DNA of 64,000 bases, from positions 186,001 to 250,000 of the forward strand of contig NZ_JBGRUO010000003.1 of assembly GCF_041537905.1 (NCBI RefSeq), in the 5' to 3' direction. Position numbers and translations under genes: made by a program. Every line of letters begins with the position of its first letter. Position 1 is the stretch's first letter. This document shows, in pieces, positions 1 through 7,998 of this stretch. The notes below the pieces were generated by a model that saw only the letters and a list, made by a program, of their open reading frames with translations, made no database searches and had not been told where the DNA came from. Source of the stretch: Ruegeria_C sp041537905 (GTDB lineage Bacteria; Pseudomonadota; Alphaproteobacteria; Rhodobacterales; Rhodobacteraceae).

Positions 1-384
1 AATATTGCGGATCGACTGGCGCTTGACCTGTTCGCTATAGACCTCCAGCGGCACCGGCATCGCGCCGAAATATTCCGACTGGCTCAGCGCGTCCAGCGCG
101 CGGGCGCGCCCGGCATCGGTCAGCTGATACCCCATTTCATTGCCGTTATTGGCGTTGAGTGTGCCCGTTGCCTCCAGCAGTTTCTGATCGCGGGCCATGT
201 CGACCAGTTCCTGCGTCACCGATCCAGGCAGGCAGATCGCTTGGGCGATCTCGCTGACCATTTCTAGGTTCTTGCGGAAAATCGTCTTGAGCAAAATGTC
301 CCGCATCATCACGATGGGAAGGCGCATCTCGCCCAGCCCGTTGGGGGCAGGGGGCGCCACGACATTGGGGGTCTGCATATTCAT
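1..384 (-). CDS. AAA-type ATPase of the Tad region, N-terminal part only
   Basis: The reading frame runs off the left edge of the window, so only about the first 128 residues are seen. Two starts are in frame, ATG at 384 and ATG at 378; two stop codons lie just upstream, and a GACGGA stretch precedes the 384 start. The visible part has RLPIVMMRDILLKTIFRKN, then a winged-helix-like stretch (VTQELVDMARDQKLLEA, MGYQLTDAGRARALDAL). From memory this matches the N-terminus of AAA ATPases found next to tad loci in Rhodobacteraceae; the Walker motifs would lie outside the window. It follows cpaA on the same strand after 116 bases, so it may be the last gene of the pilus cluster. The ATPase label is by family memory, not by a visible nucleotide-binding motif. 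Confidence 0.7.
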   Translation of the reverse strand, partial: MNMQTPNVVAPPAPNGLGEMRLPIVMMRDILLKTIFRKNLEMVSEIAQAICLPGSVTQELVDMARDQKLLEATGTLNANNGNEMGYQLTDAGRARALDALSQSEYFGAMPVPLEVYSEQVKRQSIRNI

Positions 385-500
385 CGGTAAAATCCGTCTT
401 GGACTGGCTCATCAAAACGCTGCGGTCCACCCGCATGGCGCGAAACTGCCCGCCTATTGTGGCAGCAGAAGGGCAAAGCCGGGGCAGAGACGGGGATTGT

Positions 501-995
501 TCAACTTCCGTAAACAGACCCCAGGATGAGATAGAGCGCTAGCGTAAAGCCCAGGCTCAGCCCCATCGGGAATTTGCGGCCCATATCCCAGCTTTTCCAA
601 TCCGGCACCACCCGGCGCAGCGCCGTATGTTTGGCCAGCCGATGCGTGGCCACCGCCGCCAGAAGGCTAGCGCAGAGGATCATGAATAGAAGGCTCAGAT
701 CGCCAAGAGCAACATAGGGCGCGGCGGCGGCCATGAACTTGGCGTCACCTGCGCCCATCGCGCCGGCAGCGTTCAGGACAATGCCCACGACCAGCACGAC
801 AACAAGCTGCGCCAGTTGCCAGCCATAGGCGGGAAAGCTCATCAGGAACGGGCCCATCACCACAAAGATCAGCGCCAGAGCGACAACCGCCTGATTGGTG
901 ATCCGCATCTCACGCAGATCGGTGAAGGCCACGTAGAAGCAGAGCGGCAGCACCAGCGGCAGGAACCACAGCGCGACCAGAGACGGGATCGCCAT
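501..995 (-). CDS. cpaA: Prepilin peptidase CpaA/TadV (A24 family)
   Basis: Inner-membrane aspartic protease that should cut the leader from the Flp pilins encoded at 10900-11103 and 10616-10822. The 164-residue product is almost all hydrophobic helices. The two expected catalytic aspartates are visible: D26 in FTDLREMRITN, and D84 in the GAGDAKF motif (the GxGD signature of A24 peptidases). It lacks the N-terminal methylase domain of the larger type IV prepilin peptidases, which is normal for CpaA/TadV. The ATG at 995 lies 3 bases beyond the stop of the TPR gene upstream, so the two are probably translated from one message. Confidence 0.95.
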   Translation of the reverse strand: MAIPSLVALWFLPLVLPLCFYVAFTDLREMRITNQAVVALALIFVVMGPFLMSFPAYGWQLAQLVVVLVVGIVLNAAGAMGAGDAKFMAAAAPYVALGDLSLLFMILCASLLAAVATHRLAKHTALRRVVPDWKSWDMGRKFPMGLSLGFTLALYLILGSVYGS

Positions 996-998
996 GGC

Positions 999-1847
999 TC
1001 AGGCGCTTTCCAATGCGCGCAGCGAGTTGATCGCTTCTTCGAAATGTTGGGGGTGGGTCTTGACGGCGTCACGCAGCAGGGTCTTGCCCTTGGTGACATC
1101 GCCCTGCTTGATCGCGGTCAGCGCCATCGTATGCAGCAGTTGCGCACGTTCCACCTGGTTCATCGGCACCACCGGCAGCGTGTAATTACCCTGCGCCCCG
1201 CGCGCCAAGACCAGATTGTTCTTTGCGGTGAACAGCGTGCGGTCCTGACGGATCGCCTCACCAAAGAGTTTTTCGGCCTCGGCATATTGGCCGCGGGTCA
1301 GCTTGGAATAACCCCAGTTATTGGTTACCGCGGCGGGTTTGGTCGTCAGGCCAACAGCCGTTTCGTAAAAGCTGTCGGCGCGTTTCCATTCCTTGTTGGA
1401 ATCCGCAATCATGGCCTCCAGCCGGTAACGCTTGAAGGTCTCATGAGTCGGCGGCACCTCGTCCAGCGTTTCCTCGGCCTTTTTCCAGTCGCCATTGCGG
1501 ATATAGGCGTCGGCCAGTTCGACCGAATCCGCGTCATTGGCGTCGTCCATCCCGACCACCTTGGTCCAGGTCGAGACCGCCTCGGTGTTGCGCTTGGCCC
1601 GGACCAGAGACATGGCCAGCCCGCGTTGCAGGTCGATCCGGTCAGGGGCGGTCTTGGTGGCGCGCTGGAAATAAGCGACGGCTTCGTTCGGGTCCCCGAC
1701 CGTCAGCATCACGTCATTGATGCCGGTCTCGTCGATGACATTCACATCCTGCAGCGCCCGTTCGACGGCCTGATCTTTCTTGCTCACACATGCGGAAAGC
1801 CCCAGCCCACCTGCAACAAGTGCCGGGATCAAAATAAGGTGGCGCAT
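999..1847 (-). CDS. tadD: TadD-like tetratricopeptide-repeat lipoprotein
   Basis: Probable outer-membrane-associated pilotin or assembly lipoprotein of the Tad machine. The product has 282 residues with a lipoprotein signal peptide ending in LSAC (lipid-attachment Cys20). Several TPR-like helical pairs follow, for example EAVAYFQRATKTAPDRIDLQ and YAEAEKLFGEAIRQD. The ATG at 1847 has an AAGGA sequence 8 bases upstream. It sits between another TPR lipoprotein and cpaA on the same strand. TadD proteins are needed for pilus biogenesis in other species; the exact task here is inferred from position and repeats. Which of the two adjacent TPR genes corresponds to classical TadD cannot be settled by eye. 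Confidence 0.85.
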   Translation of the reverse strand: MRHLILIPALVAGGLGLSACVSKKDQAVERALQDVNVIDETGINDVMLTVGDPNEAVAYFQRATKTAPDRIDLQRGLAMSLVRAKRNTEAVSTWTKVVGMDDANDADSVELADAYIRNGDWKKAEETLDEVPPTHETFKRYRLEAMIADSNKEWKRADSFYETAVGLTTKPAAVTNNWGYSKLTRGQYAEAEKLFGEAIRQDRTLFTAKNNLVLARGAQGNYTLPVVPMNQVERAQLLHTMALTAIKQGDVTKGKTLLRDAVKTHPQHFEEAINSLRALESA

Positions 1848-1874
1848 TTTTGCGTCCTTTTGCTGCTCTGTCTT

Positions 1875-2453
1875 TTATGGTGTCTTGCGGATCAGGAACT
1901 GCCCTTCGCCCCGCTGCACCAACTTATATTCTTCGTTTGCCTCAGGGGCATTAATAGCAGGATTTTCAGATTTTGCGAGTGCTATCCGAAGATTATCCCG
2001 GATTGAGTCACTTTCGCCATTGTCCAGCGCATAGGCTTTCTTGAACACTTGGGTGGCCTCTGCGGTCTCACCCTTCTCCATCAGAAGCACACCAAGATTG
2101 TTCCACGCCTCTGGCCAATCCGGGGCATCACCAACGGCGCGGCGCAGCATGATCTCAGCCTGTCCCAAGCGCCCCAGCTCAAGATTTGCGGTGCCCAAAC
2201 CGGTGAGGATTTCGGGCGTCATGCCCTTTTCGAGAGCGGCGCGGGTGAAGGCATCCATCGCCAGTTCATATTCGCCCGCTGCCATCAGGCGATGACCCAC
2301 CTCGACACCGTCCACAGCCTGCGCCTTGTGGTCGATTCCGGGGGGGGAGGGATCATCGGGCAGCGTGATCTCATCCGACGCCGAACACGAAACCAACGCC
2401 GCAAGAGCGACGGTGGCGATCAGGAGTTTTTGACTTGGTGCGTGCCTGTTCAC
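1875..2453 (-). CDS. Second TPR lipoprotein of the Tad cluster
   Basis: A 192-residue protein with a lipoprotein signal peptide; the lipobox is LVSC with Cys23. TPR-type repeats follow, such as AAGEYELAMDAFTRAALEKG, LGQAEIMLRRAVGDAPDWP and AEATQVFKKAYALDNG. The start is a GTG at 2453; no good ATG lies near, and the signal peptide begins directly after it. It lies 27 bases from the other TPR lipoprotein gene and 16 bases after tadC. The pair looks like an old duplication or two specialised pilotin-type proteins working on the CpaC secretin. Function is inferred from family and context only. Confidence 0.82.
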   Translation of the reverse strand: MNRHAPSQKLLIATVALAALVSCSASDEITLPDDPSPPGIDHKAQAVDGVEVGHRLMAAGEYELAMDAFTRAALEKGMTPEILTGLGTANLELGRLGQAEIMLRRAVGDAPDWPEAWNNLGVLLMEKGETAEATQVFKKAYALDNGESDSIRDNLRIALAKSENPAINAPEANEEYKLVQRGEGQFLIRKTP

Positions 2454-2469
2454 ACCTTCAACTTTCGTT

Positions 2470-3453
2470 CTAGCCAGAGCTCATGTTGCCCAAATCCATG
2501 ATACCCTTTGCCGATGGCCCGACAAGGATGACCAGCAGGGGCGGGACCGTCAGGGTCATTGTGGCAAGGGTCATTTTTGTTGGCAACTTGTTTGCGGCCT
2601 CTTCGGCGCGCATCACGCGTTTGTCACGCATCTCGCCCGCATAGACCCGGAGCGCCTCAGCTATCGAGGTGCCGAAACTCGCGGATTGGATCATCACCGT
2701 CACAAAGGATGAAACATCGGTAACATCGCAGCGCGTCGCGAAGTCACGCAGCACCTTGTCTTTCTCTTTGCCGGCTTTCATTTCATAGGCGACGATCTCG
2801 AACTCATCCGCCAGATAGGGGTAAGAGGCGCGCAATTCGCCTGAGACCCGAACGATGGCCTGATCCAGCGATTGCCCGGCCTCGACGCAGACCAACATCA
2901 TGTCGAGCGAATCCGGGAAACCCGCGACGATGGCTTGTTTGCGTTCCTCTACACGCCGGGTGATCCAGTATTTCGGCAGGAAGTATCCTGCTAGCCCCGG
3001 CCCAAACACGTATATCAGCTGTGTGGTGCCATCGAGATCCTGATCTGCGATGATGATTGTCACATAGACCACGCCAATCAAAAGGCCAGCCAGGCCCAGG
3101 ACAAATTGGGCGAAATGGAAGACGCGGATCGCATCCTTGGATCGGTAGCCAGCCTGCCGCATCTTGAGCTGCATTGCCGTGTATTCCTCGGCATCCTGCG
3201 GCTCGAGGAACGTCGCAAACCGGTCAAGCTGCTCGTTCCGACTGCCCTGACGCAATTGCTCTTTCTTGGCCTTTGTCTTAGGCTTGGGATTCACGTCCCG
3301 TTTGAGCTTCTTGAGCGGATCTTCGGGTTGGTTGAGGATGAAGGGAAGCGTCACCAGGATCATGAAAAGGCCGACGACACCCACCACGATCAAGGGGCCA
3401 AATTCGCCGAGATGTTCGGTCAGGAGATCATTGATATTCTGCAGGAATTCCAT
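2470..3453 (-). CDS. tadC: Tad pilus inner-membrane protein TadC
   Basis: Polytopic membrane protein of the T2SSF/GspF family, partner of TadB in the inner-membrane platform that TadA drives. It has 327 residues: an N-terminal membrane segment (about 18-40), a charged cytoplasmic stretch, a second pair of hydrophobic segments near 112-155, the T2SSF helical domain with FPDSLDMMLVCVEAGQSLDQA, and a final hydrophobic segment near the C-terminus (MTLTVPPLLVILVG). A GGAG sequence 7 bases upstream supports the ATG at 3453. It directly follows tadB (12 bases), as in other tad loci. Confidence 0.95.
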   Translation of the reverse strand: MEFLQNINDLLTEHLGEFGPLIVVGVVGLFMILVTLPFILNQPEDPLKKLKRDVNPKPKTKAKKEQLRQGSRNEQLDRFATFLEPQDAEEYTAMQLKMRQAGYRSKDAIRVFHFAQFVLGLAGLLIGVVYVTIIIADQDLDGTTQLIYVFGPGLAGYFLPKYWITRRVEERKQAIVAGFPDSLDMMLVCVEAGQSLDQAIVRVSGELRASYPYLADEFEIVAYEMKAGKEKDKVLRDFATRCDVTDVSSFVTVMIQSASFGTSIAEALRVYAGEMRDKRVMRAEEAANKLPTKMTLATMTLTVPPLLVILVGPSAKGIMDLGNMSSG

Positions 3454-3465
3454 GGGTGCTCCGGT

Positions 3466-4434
3466 TCAGACTTTGATATTCGTCAGGATACGCATGACGA
3501 TTAGGTTGGCGGTCAGCATGATGCCGACGAAGAAACAGGCAGGAATATACCAAGGGTGGTCCATGACCCCATCATAATAGCCCGGGTCGTTGACCAGGAT
3601 CACCATCAGACAGACCAGCGGGAAGGCGGATAGGAATTTTCCCGACCACTGCGCTTCGGCTGTGATCGCTTTGACCCGGCGAAACAACCGGAACCGTGCG
3701 CGGATCACCTTGGCCAGCCCGTCGAGAACTTCGGCAAGGTTACCACCCGATTGCTGTTGGATCGAGACCGCCACCGACAGGAACCGCAAATCCTGAAGGT
3801 CCAGGCGTTCAGCCATCTCTTTGAGCGCGTCGCTGACGTCGCGGCCATAAGAGGCCTCGTCCGAGATGACACCGAATTCAGTTGCGATCGGGTCGCTGGC
3901 CTCTTTCGCAACGATCTGAATCGAAGCCACGAACGGATGGCCGACCCGCAGCGATCGGACCATGAGTTCAACCGCGTCGGGCAATTGCTCTTCGATCAGC
4001 GCCATGCGCTTCTTGGCCTTGTGGTTCACCCAGATATAAACGGCGCTGACGCCGATCAGGGCCGATGCGGCGATGCGCAGCGGTGGTTCGGTTTCAGTAC
4101 CGATACTCAGACCGACAAAGGCGACCGCCCCCACACCGATCATGATCATGATCAACTGGCGCGGGGTAAAGGCGATCGCCGCTTTTTGCGCCTTGTCCGC
4201 CAGCAGCGAATAAAGCGGGATCGACTGGCTGCGCATATGCTGCTGCATTTCCTTGCGCAACTGTTCGAGTACCTCTTCGCGCCCGGCGCCTTTGTCCAGC
4301 ATATCCAGACGGCGGTTCACCCGGTTGTTCAGGCTGATCGACTTGCCGAAAAGCAGCAGGTAGATTCCCTCGACCAGAAACAGGACACCGATGAAAATCC
4401 CGATGTAGATGATAGGCTCTGCGCTGATATTCAT
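3466..4434 (-). CDS. tadB: Tad pilus inner-membrane protein TadB
   Basis: T2SSF/GspF-family inner-membrane platform protein. The 322 residues include an N-terminal hydrophobic segment (about 8-29), two further segments near 92-132, the cytoplasmic domain with EQLPDAVELMVRSLRVGHPF and SVAVSIQQQSGGNLAEVLDGL (the usual TadB signature), and C-terminal membrane segments ending LIVMRILTNIKV. It lies 11 bases after tadA and 12 before tadC, which supports one transcript. TadB and TadC together replace the single GspF protein of type II secretion systems. Confidence 0.95.
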   Translation of the reverse strand: MNISAEPIIYIGIFIGVLFLVEGIYLLLFGKSISLNNRVNRRLDMLDKGAGREEVLEQLRKEMQQHMRSQSIPLYSLLADKAQKAAIAFTPRQLIMIMIGVGAVAFVGLSIGTETEPPLRIAASALIGVSAVYIWVNHKAKKRMALIEEQLPDAVELMVRSLRVGHPFVASIQIVAKEASDPIATEFGVISDEASYGRDVSDALKEMAERLDLQDLRFLSVAVSIQQQSGGNLAEVLDGLAKVIRARFRLFRRVKAITAEAQWSGKFLSAFPLVCLMVILVNDPGYYDGVMDHPWYIPACFFVGIMLTANLIVMRILTNIKV

Positions 4435-4445
4435 GGCCTGGTCCC

Positions 4446-5891
4446 CTACATGCTGACCGGTTCGTAGATCGATGCGGGCAGGTCATAACCCCACATGCGG
4501 AACCGTTCCGAAAAGTGGCTGCGCACACCGGTGGCGGTGAAATGGCCGATGATCTTATTGTCTGGTGTCAGGCCGACGCGCTGGTAGCGAAAGATCTCCT
4601 GCATGGAGATCACATCCCCTTCCATCCCGGTAATCTCGGTGATCGAGGTCATCCGGCGCGACCCATCCTGCAGGCGGCTGGCCTGCACGATCAGGTTCAC
4701 AGCCGAAGAAATCTGGCTGCGCACCGCCTTGATCGGCATCTCGATCCCCGCCATGGCGATCATGTTCTCAAGTCGGCTGATGCCGTCCCGCGCCGAGTTG
4801 GCGTGGATCGTGGTCATGGACCCGTCATGGCCTGTGTTCATGGCCTGCAGCATGTCGATCACTTCCTCGCCGCGCGTTTCGCCGACGATGATGCGGTCGG
4901 GGCGCATCCGCAGGGCGTTCTTGAGGCAGTCGCGCGGGCTGACCTCGCCTTTGCCCTCGACATTGGGCGGGCGGCTTTCCATCCGGCCCACATGGGTCTG
5001 CTGCAGCTGCAGTTCCGCAGTATCCTCGATGGTCAGGATGCGCTCGGCATTGTCGATGAAGCTGGAAAGCGCGTTCAGCGTGGTTGTCTTACCCGACCCG
5101 GTACCACCCGACACGATGATATTCAGGCGCGTGGCAACGGCGGCTTGCAGATATGCCGCCATTTCTTCGGTGAAAGCCCCGAAATTTACAAGATCATCGA
5201 TGCCCAGCTTGTCTTTTTTGAACTTCCGGATCGATACCAGTGAGCCATCCACCGCAATCGGCGGCACCATTGCGTTGAAGCGCGAGCCATCGGCGAGGCG
5301 GGCGTCAACATAGGGGTTGGATTCATCGACGCGGCGGCCCACGGCCGACACGATCTTGTCGATGATCCGCAACAGGTGGCGTTCATCCTTGAACCGGATA
5401 TCGCTGAGTTCCAGCTTACCGTCCCGTTCCACGAATATCTGGTGTGGACCGTTGACCAGGATATCGTTGACCGTGTCATCCTGCAGCAGGGCCTCCAGCG
5501 GGCCAAGCCCGGTTACCTCGTCATAGAGGTCCTTGTTCAGCGTCTGGCGGTCGTCGCGGTTGAGAACGATGCTTTTCTGTTCCAGAATCTCCGACGAGAT
5601 CGAACTGATCTCGTTGCGAAGCTCCGCTTCGGAGGCATGTTCAAGGGCCGCGAGATTGAGGTTTTCGAGCAGTTCGCGGTGCAGCTCGATCTTGATCTCG
5701 CCCAGACGGTCCTTGCGCTTGCGCTCGCGGTCCTGCGGTGCAGCTTCGGCCTTTTTGCCTGGCATCGGCTTGCGCAGCAGCTCTTTTTTGGCTGGTGCAG
5801 GGGCGACGTCGATGGATGGTTTGGCGGTTGCGCTTGGCTGCACGGCTTTGACCGGCGCGGCGGCGTTCTGCTTCTTGTACCTTGAGAACAT
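4446..5891 (-). CDS. cpaF: Tad pilus assembly ATPase TadA/CpaF
   Basis: Hexameric secretion ATPase that powers Flp pilus assembly and probably retraction. The product has 481 residues. A low-complexity Ala/Pro/Lys-rich leader (about 1-60) precedes the N-terminal domain. Walker A is GGTGSGKT (262-269), with the Asp-box ILTIEDTAELQL after it and the Walker B region RPDRIIVGETRGEE at about 328-341. His-box-like TTIHANSARDG follows. The GAGGGGG sequence 7 bases before ATG 5891 is a strong ribosome site. It lies between cpaE (24 bases, or a little more, upstream) and tadB. Confidence 0.97.
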   Translation of the reverse strand: MFSRYKKQNAAAPVKAVQPSATAKPSIDVAPAPAKKELLRKPMPGKKAEAAPQDRERKRKDRLGEIKIELHRELLENLNLAALEHASEAELRNEISSISSEILEQKSIVLNRDDRQTLNKDLYDEVTGLGPLEALLQDDTVNDILVNGPHQIFVERDGKLELSDIRFKDERHLLRIIDKIVSAVGRRVDESNPYVDARLADGSRFNAMVPPIAVDGSLVSIRKFKKDKLGIDDLVNFGAFTEEMAAYLQAAVATRLNIIVSGGTGSGKTTTLNALSSFIDNAERILTIEDTAELQLQQTHVGRMESRPPNVEGKGEVSPRDCLKNALRMRPDRIIVGETRGEEVIDMLQAMNTGHDGSMTTIHANSARDGISRLENMIAMAGIEMPIKAVRSQISSAVNLIVQASRLQDGSRRMTSITEITGMEGDVISMQEIFRYQRVGLTPDNKIIGHFTATGVRSHFSERFRMWGYDLPASIYEPVSM

Positions 5892-5914
5892 CTTGGACCC
5901 CCTCGTGAATCGCG

Positions 5915-7156
5915 TTAGGCAGCTTCCGCTTCGCCGGTGCCGAGTTCATGGATTGATCGCGCGAGTTTGGCGATTTCCCGGCGCAGCGGGTTCTTGGCCG
6001 CCGATGTCGCCAAGGGCTGGCCGTGATCGCCGCCTTGTGTCACCGGTTTGCCGCCATCGGGCAGTTGCAGCTCGATCGAAATGCCCAGCGATTCCGCCAT
6101 TCTCTTGACGCGGCTCTTTCCGCTCAGATCGGTGAATTTCGGTGCCTTGTTCAGGGCAAAGCGCAGCTTGTTGAAGGGCAGATCCTCCGATTGCAGTGCC
6201 CGTTTCATGCGCAAGGCATTCTGGGCGGACCGCATGTCCAGTTCGATCATCGCGAAATAGACATGCGCGGCCTGCAAAACCGTCTCTGACCATTGCACCA
6301 GCGTCTTGGGCATGTCGATGATGACAAAGTCGAAATGCGCGCGCGCCAGTTCGATTACTCGGTCAATGTCTTGCGGTGTCACGAGGTCAAGCGGCACCAT
6401 GTCGGAGGGGGCCGTCAGAACTTGAAGCCTGTCCTCATAACCGACCAGCGCCTGGCCGAACACCTCATCATCCATATTCTCGGTGTCGGTCAGCATCTCG
6501 AACACCGCCTCGCGGCGTGGCAGATCGAGATAGGTCGAGACCGAACCATGTTGCAGGTCGAAATCCAGCAGGCAGACCGATGGAGAATCATCGCCTGAAA
6601 CATTGGCCAGTTCCCATGCCAGGTTCACCGCCATCGTGGTCGAGCCGACGCCGCCCGCAAGCCCGTGAACGACAATCACGGCGCCCTCTTTCGAGGTGCC
6701 GGTGTTCAGGGGCGCGCTGTTGGTCTGGCTCTGCGTGGCTTGTGCATCTTCTTTGCTGCGCAGCCGGTTGATGGCCAGTTGCAGCTCTTGTTCGGGGAGC
6801 GGGTAGGGGACAAATTCATCCCCGCCTTTGCGCAGCAGCTGGTGAAGCGAAGCAGGTGTAACATCTTCGGCGATCAGGATGACGCCGATGTCGCGCGCTT
6901 TGGCCTGGGTGATGATTTCACCCATCAGGACCAAGTTGTCCTCGTCATCGCCATCCAGCGCCAGTGCAATGAATTCCAGCGTTTCCGCTTCGGGCTGTCC
7001 GAAAAAGGCCAGCGCTTCGGCGAATCCCAGATCACCCCAGCTTTCGCCCATCGCCGCTTCCATGTCTTCGATCAGCAGGTCGAAATTCTGAACGTCCCGA
7101 CTGACCGTGCAGGCCAGGATCGGAGCGGTCTCAGATTGCGGTATGCCACTGCTCAT
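5915..7156 (-). CDS. cpaE: Pilus assembly protein CpaE/TadZ with degenerate P-loop
   Basis: MinD/ParA-family protein that in other species places the Tad machine at the pole. An N-terminal receiver-like domain (about 15-130) precedes a ParA-like domain. The Walker A-like sequence is GLAGGVGSTT where a canonical member has KGGxGKT, so both lysines are absent. The DFDLQHGSVSTYLDLP stretch (Walker A' aspartate) and VIIDMPKT (Walker B) remain. I chose ATG 7156 because GAGGA precedes it with good spacing; in-frame ATGs at 7171 and 7165 have no ribosome site and would add 5 or 3 residues. Atypical P-loops are known in the TadZ family, so this is a family trait more than decay. Confidence 0.9.
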   Translation of the reverse strand: MSSGIPQSETAPILACTVSRDVQNFDLLIEDMEAAMGESWGDLGFAEALAFFGQPEAETLEFIALALDGDDEDNLVLMGEIITQAKARDIGVILIAEDVTPASLHQLLRKGGDEFVPYPLPEQELQLAINRLRSKEDAQATQSQTNSAPLNTGTSKEGAVIVVHGLAGGVGSTTMAVNLAWELANVSGDDSPSVCLLDFDLQHGSVSTYLDLPRREAVFEMLTDTENMDDEVFGQALVGYEDRLQVLTAPSDMVPLDLVTPQDIDRVIELARAHFDFVIIDMPKTLVQWSETVLQAAHVYFAMIELDMRSAQNALRMKRALQSEDLPFNKLRFALNKAPKFTDLSGKSRVKRMAESLGISIELQLPDGGKPVTQGGDHGQPLATSAAKNPLRREIAKLARSIHELGTGEAEAA

Positions 7157-7320
7157 TACCTTCATCCTCATTCAAATACGATGGGAGAGCCGATCAGCGT
7201 TGCGCTGCGTCCGGCTTACGTCACCCACCTGCGACTCTGAAAAAGGTCGCAAATCACCTATTGGAGGCAGTGTCGTCGCGAAGTTGGGCGAGATTTGGGC
7301 CGAAAAGAACCAATTGTAGG

Positions 7321-7347
7321 GAATTGGGCGACGATCCCGCCCAATTC
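7321..7347. repeat. Perfect 10-bp inverted repeat upstream of cpaE
   Basis: GAATTGGGCG at 7321-7330 and its exact complement at 7338-7347 are separated by 7 bases. Further TTGGGC words stand at 7284 and 7295 on the plus strand. The repeat lies in the 200-base space between the ompA-like gene and cpaE and is not followed by a T-run on the minus strand, so it looks more like an operator or RNA stem than a terminator of the ompA-like gene. Confidence 0.55.
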
Positions 7348-7360
7348 GTCGCTATTGTAC

Positions 7361-7981
7361 TCAGTTTTCGAAGGCCGATGAGTCGTCAATTTCAAATCCG
7401 GTGGCCGGTTCCGCGCTTTTGATATACTCGCGATAGATCACCTCGGCATATTTGCCGTCCAGGGTCTGATTGCGTTTGATAAAGCCGGTCACCTCGGTGA
7501 CGGTACGCCGGTTGCGGCGGTCCCGGTCCGGGGTGTTGATCAGCGGTTGGCGTTCGCCAAACGACGCCACTGCTTCAAGGCGGTTGCGACTAACGCCTTG
7601 TCTGGTCAGGTAATTTACCACAGCCTGGGCGCGGCGCAGCCCGAGGCGCTGGTTATAGCTGGGCGAGCCGACCTTGTCGGTATGGCCGAACACTTTGAAC
7701 CGCACTTCGGGGAATTGTTTGATCCAGTCGGCCTGCTGCCGCAGAATCTGCTGTGCGGTGGGGTCGAGTTGCGAACTGTTGAAGGCGAAATTCACCTGAT
7801 CGGGAACTTCACGGGCAAAGCGTTCTCCCAGAACCTGGACATAGCTTTTTGCACCGGTCTGGATCTGGGCGTTATTCAGAGTGGCGTTTCCGAATGTGCC
7901 CGCATCCACCTCATAGCCTGCGTCATAGGCACAGCCGCCAACGGCCACAGAAACACCAAGGATCGAGATCATCTTATGCAT
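7361..7981 (-). CDS. OmpA-family lipoprotein of the Tad locus
   Basis: Outer-membrane lipoprotein with a C-terminal peptidoglycan-binding OmpA domain. With ATG 7981 the product has 206 residues and a lipoprotein signal ending in VGGC (Cys17). I prefer this start because GGGAGG lies 9 bases before it; in-frame ATGs at 7990 and 8002 add 3 or 7 residues. The OmpA domain holds VRFKVFGHTDKVGSPSYNQ and LGLRRAQAVVNYL, which carry the conserved Asp and Arg that bind diaminopimelate. It follows the cpaC secretin gene closely and probably anchors the secretin complex to the cell wall; that role is inferred. Confidence 0.9.
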   Translation of the reverse strand: MHKMISILGVSVAVGGCAYDAGYEVDAGTFGNATLNNAQIQTGAKSYVQVLGERFAREVPDQVNFAFNSSQLDPTAQQILRQQADWIKQFPEVRFKVFGHTDKVGSPSYNQRLGLRRAQAVVNYLTRQGVSRNRLEAVASFGERQPLINTPDRDRRNRRTVTEVTGFIKRNQTLDGKYAEVIYREYIKSAEPATGFEIDDSSAFEN

Positions 7982-7998
7982 CGGTTTCATCCTCCCGA

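Noticed and set aside
816..2006. A 396-codon plus-strand frame over cpaA and the TPR lipoprotein genes
   Set aside because: Covers three well-supported minus-strand genes; no ribosome site and no recognisable domain.
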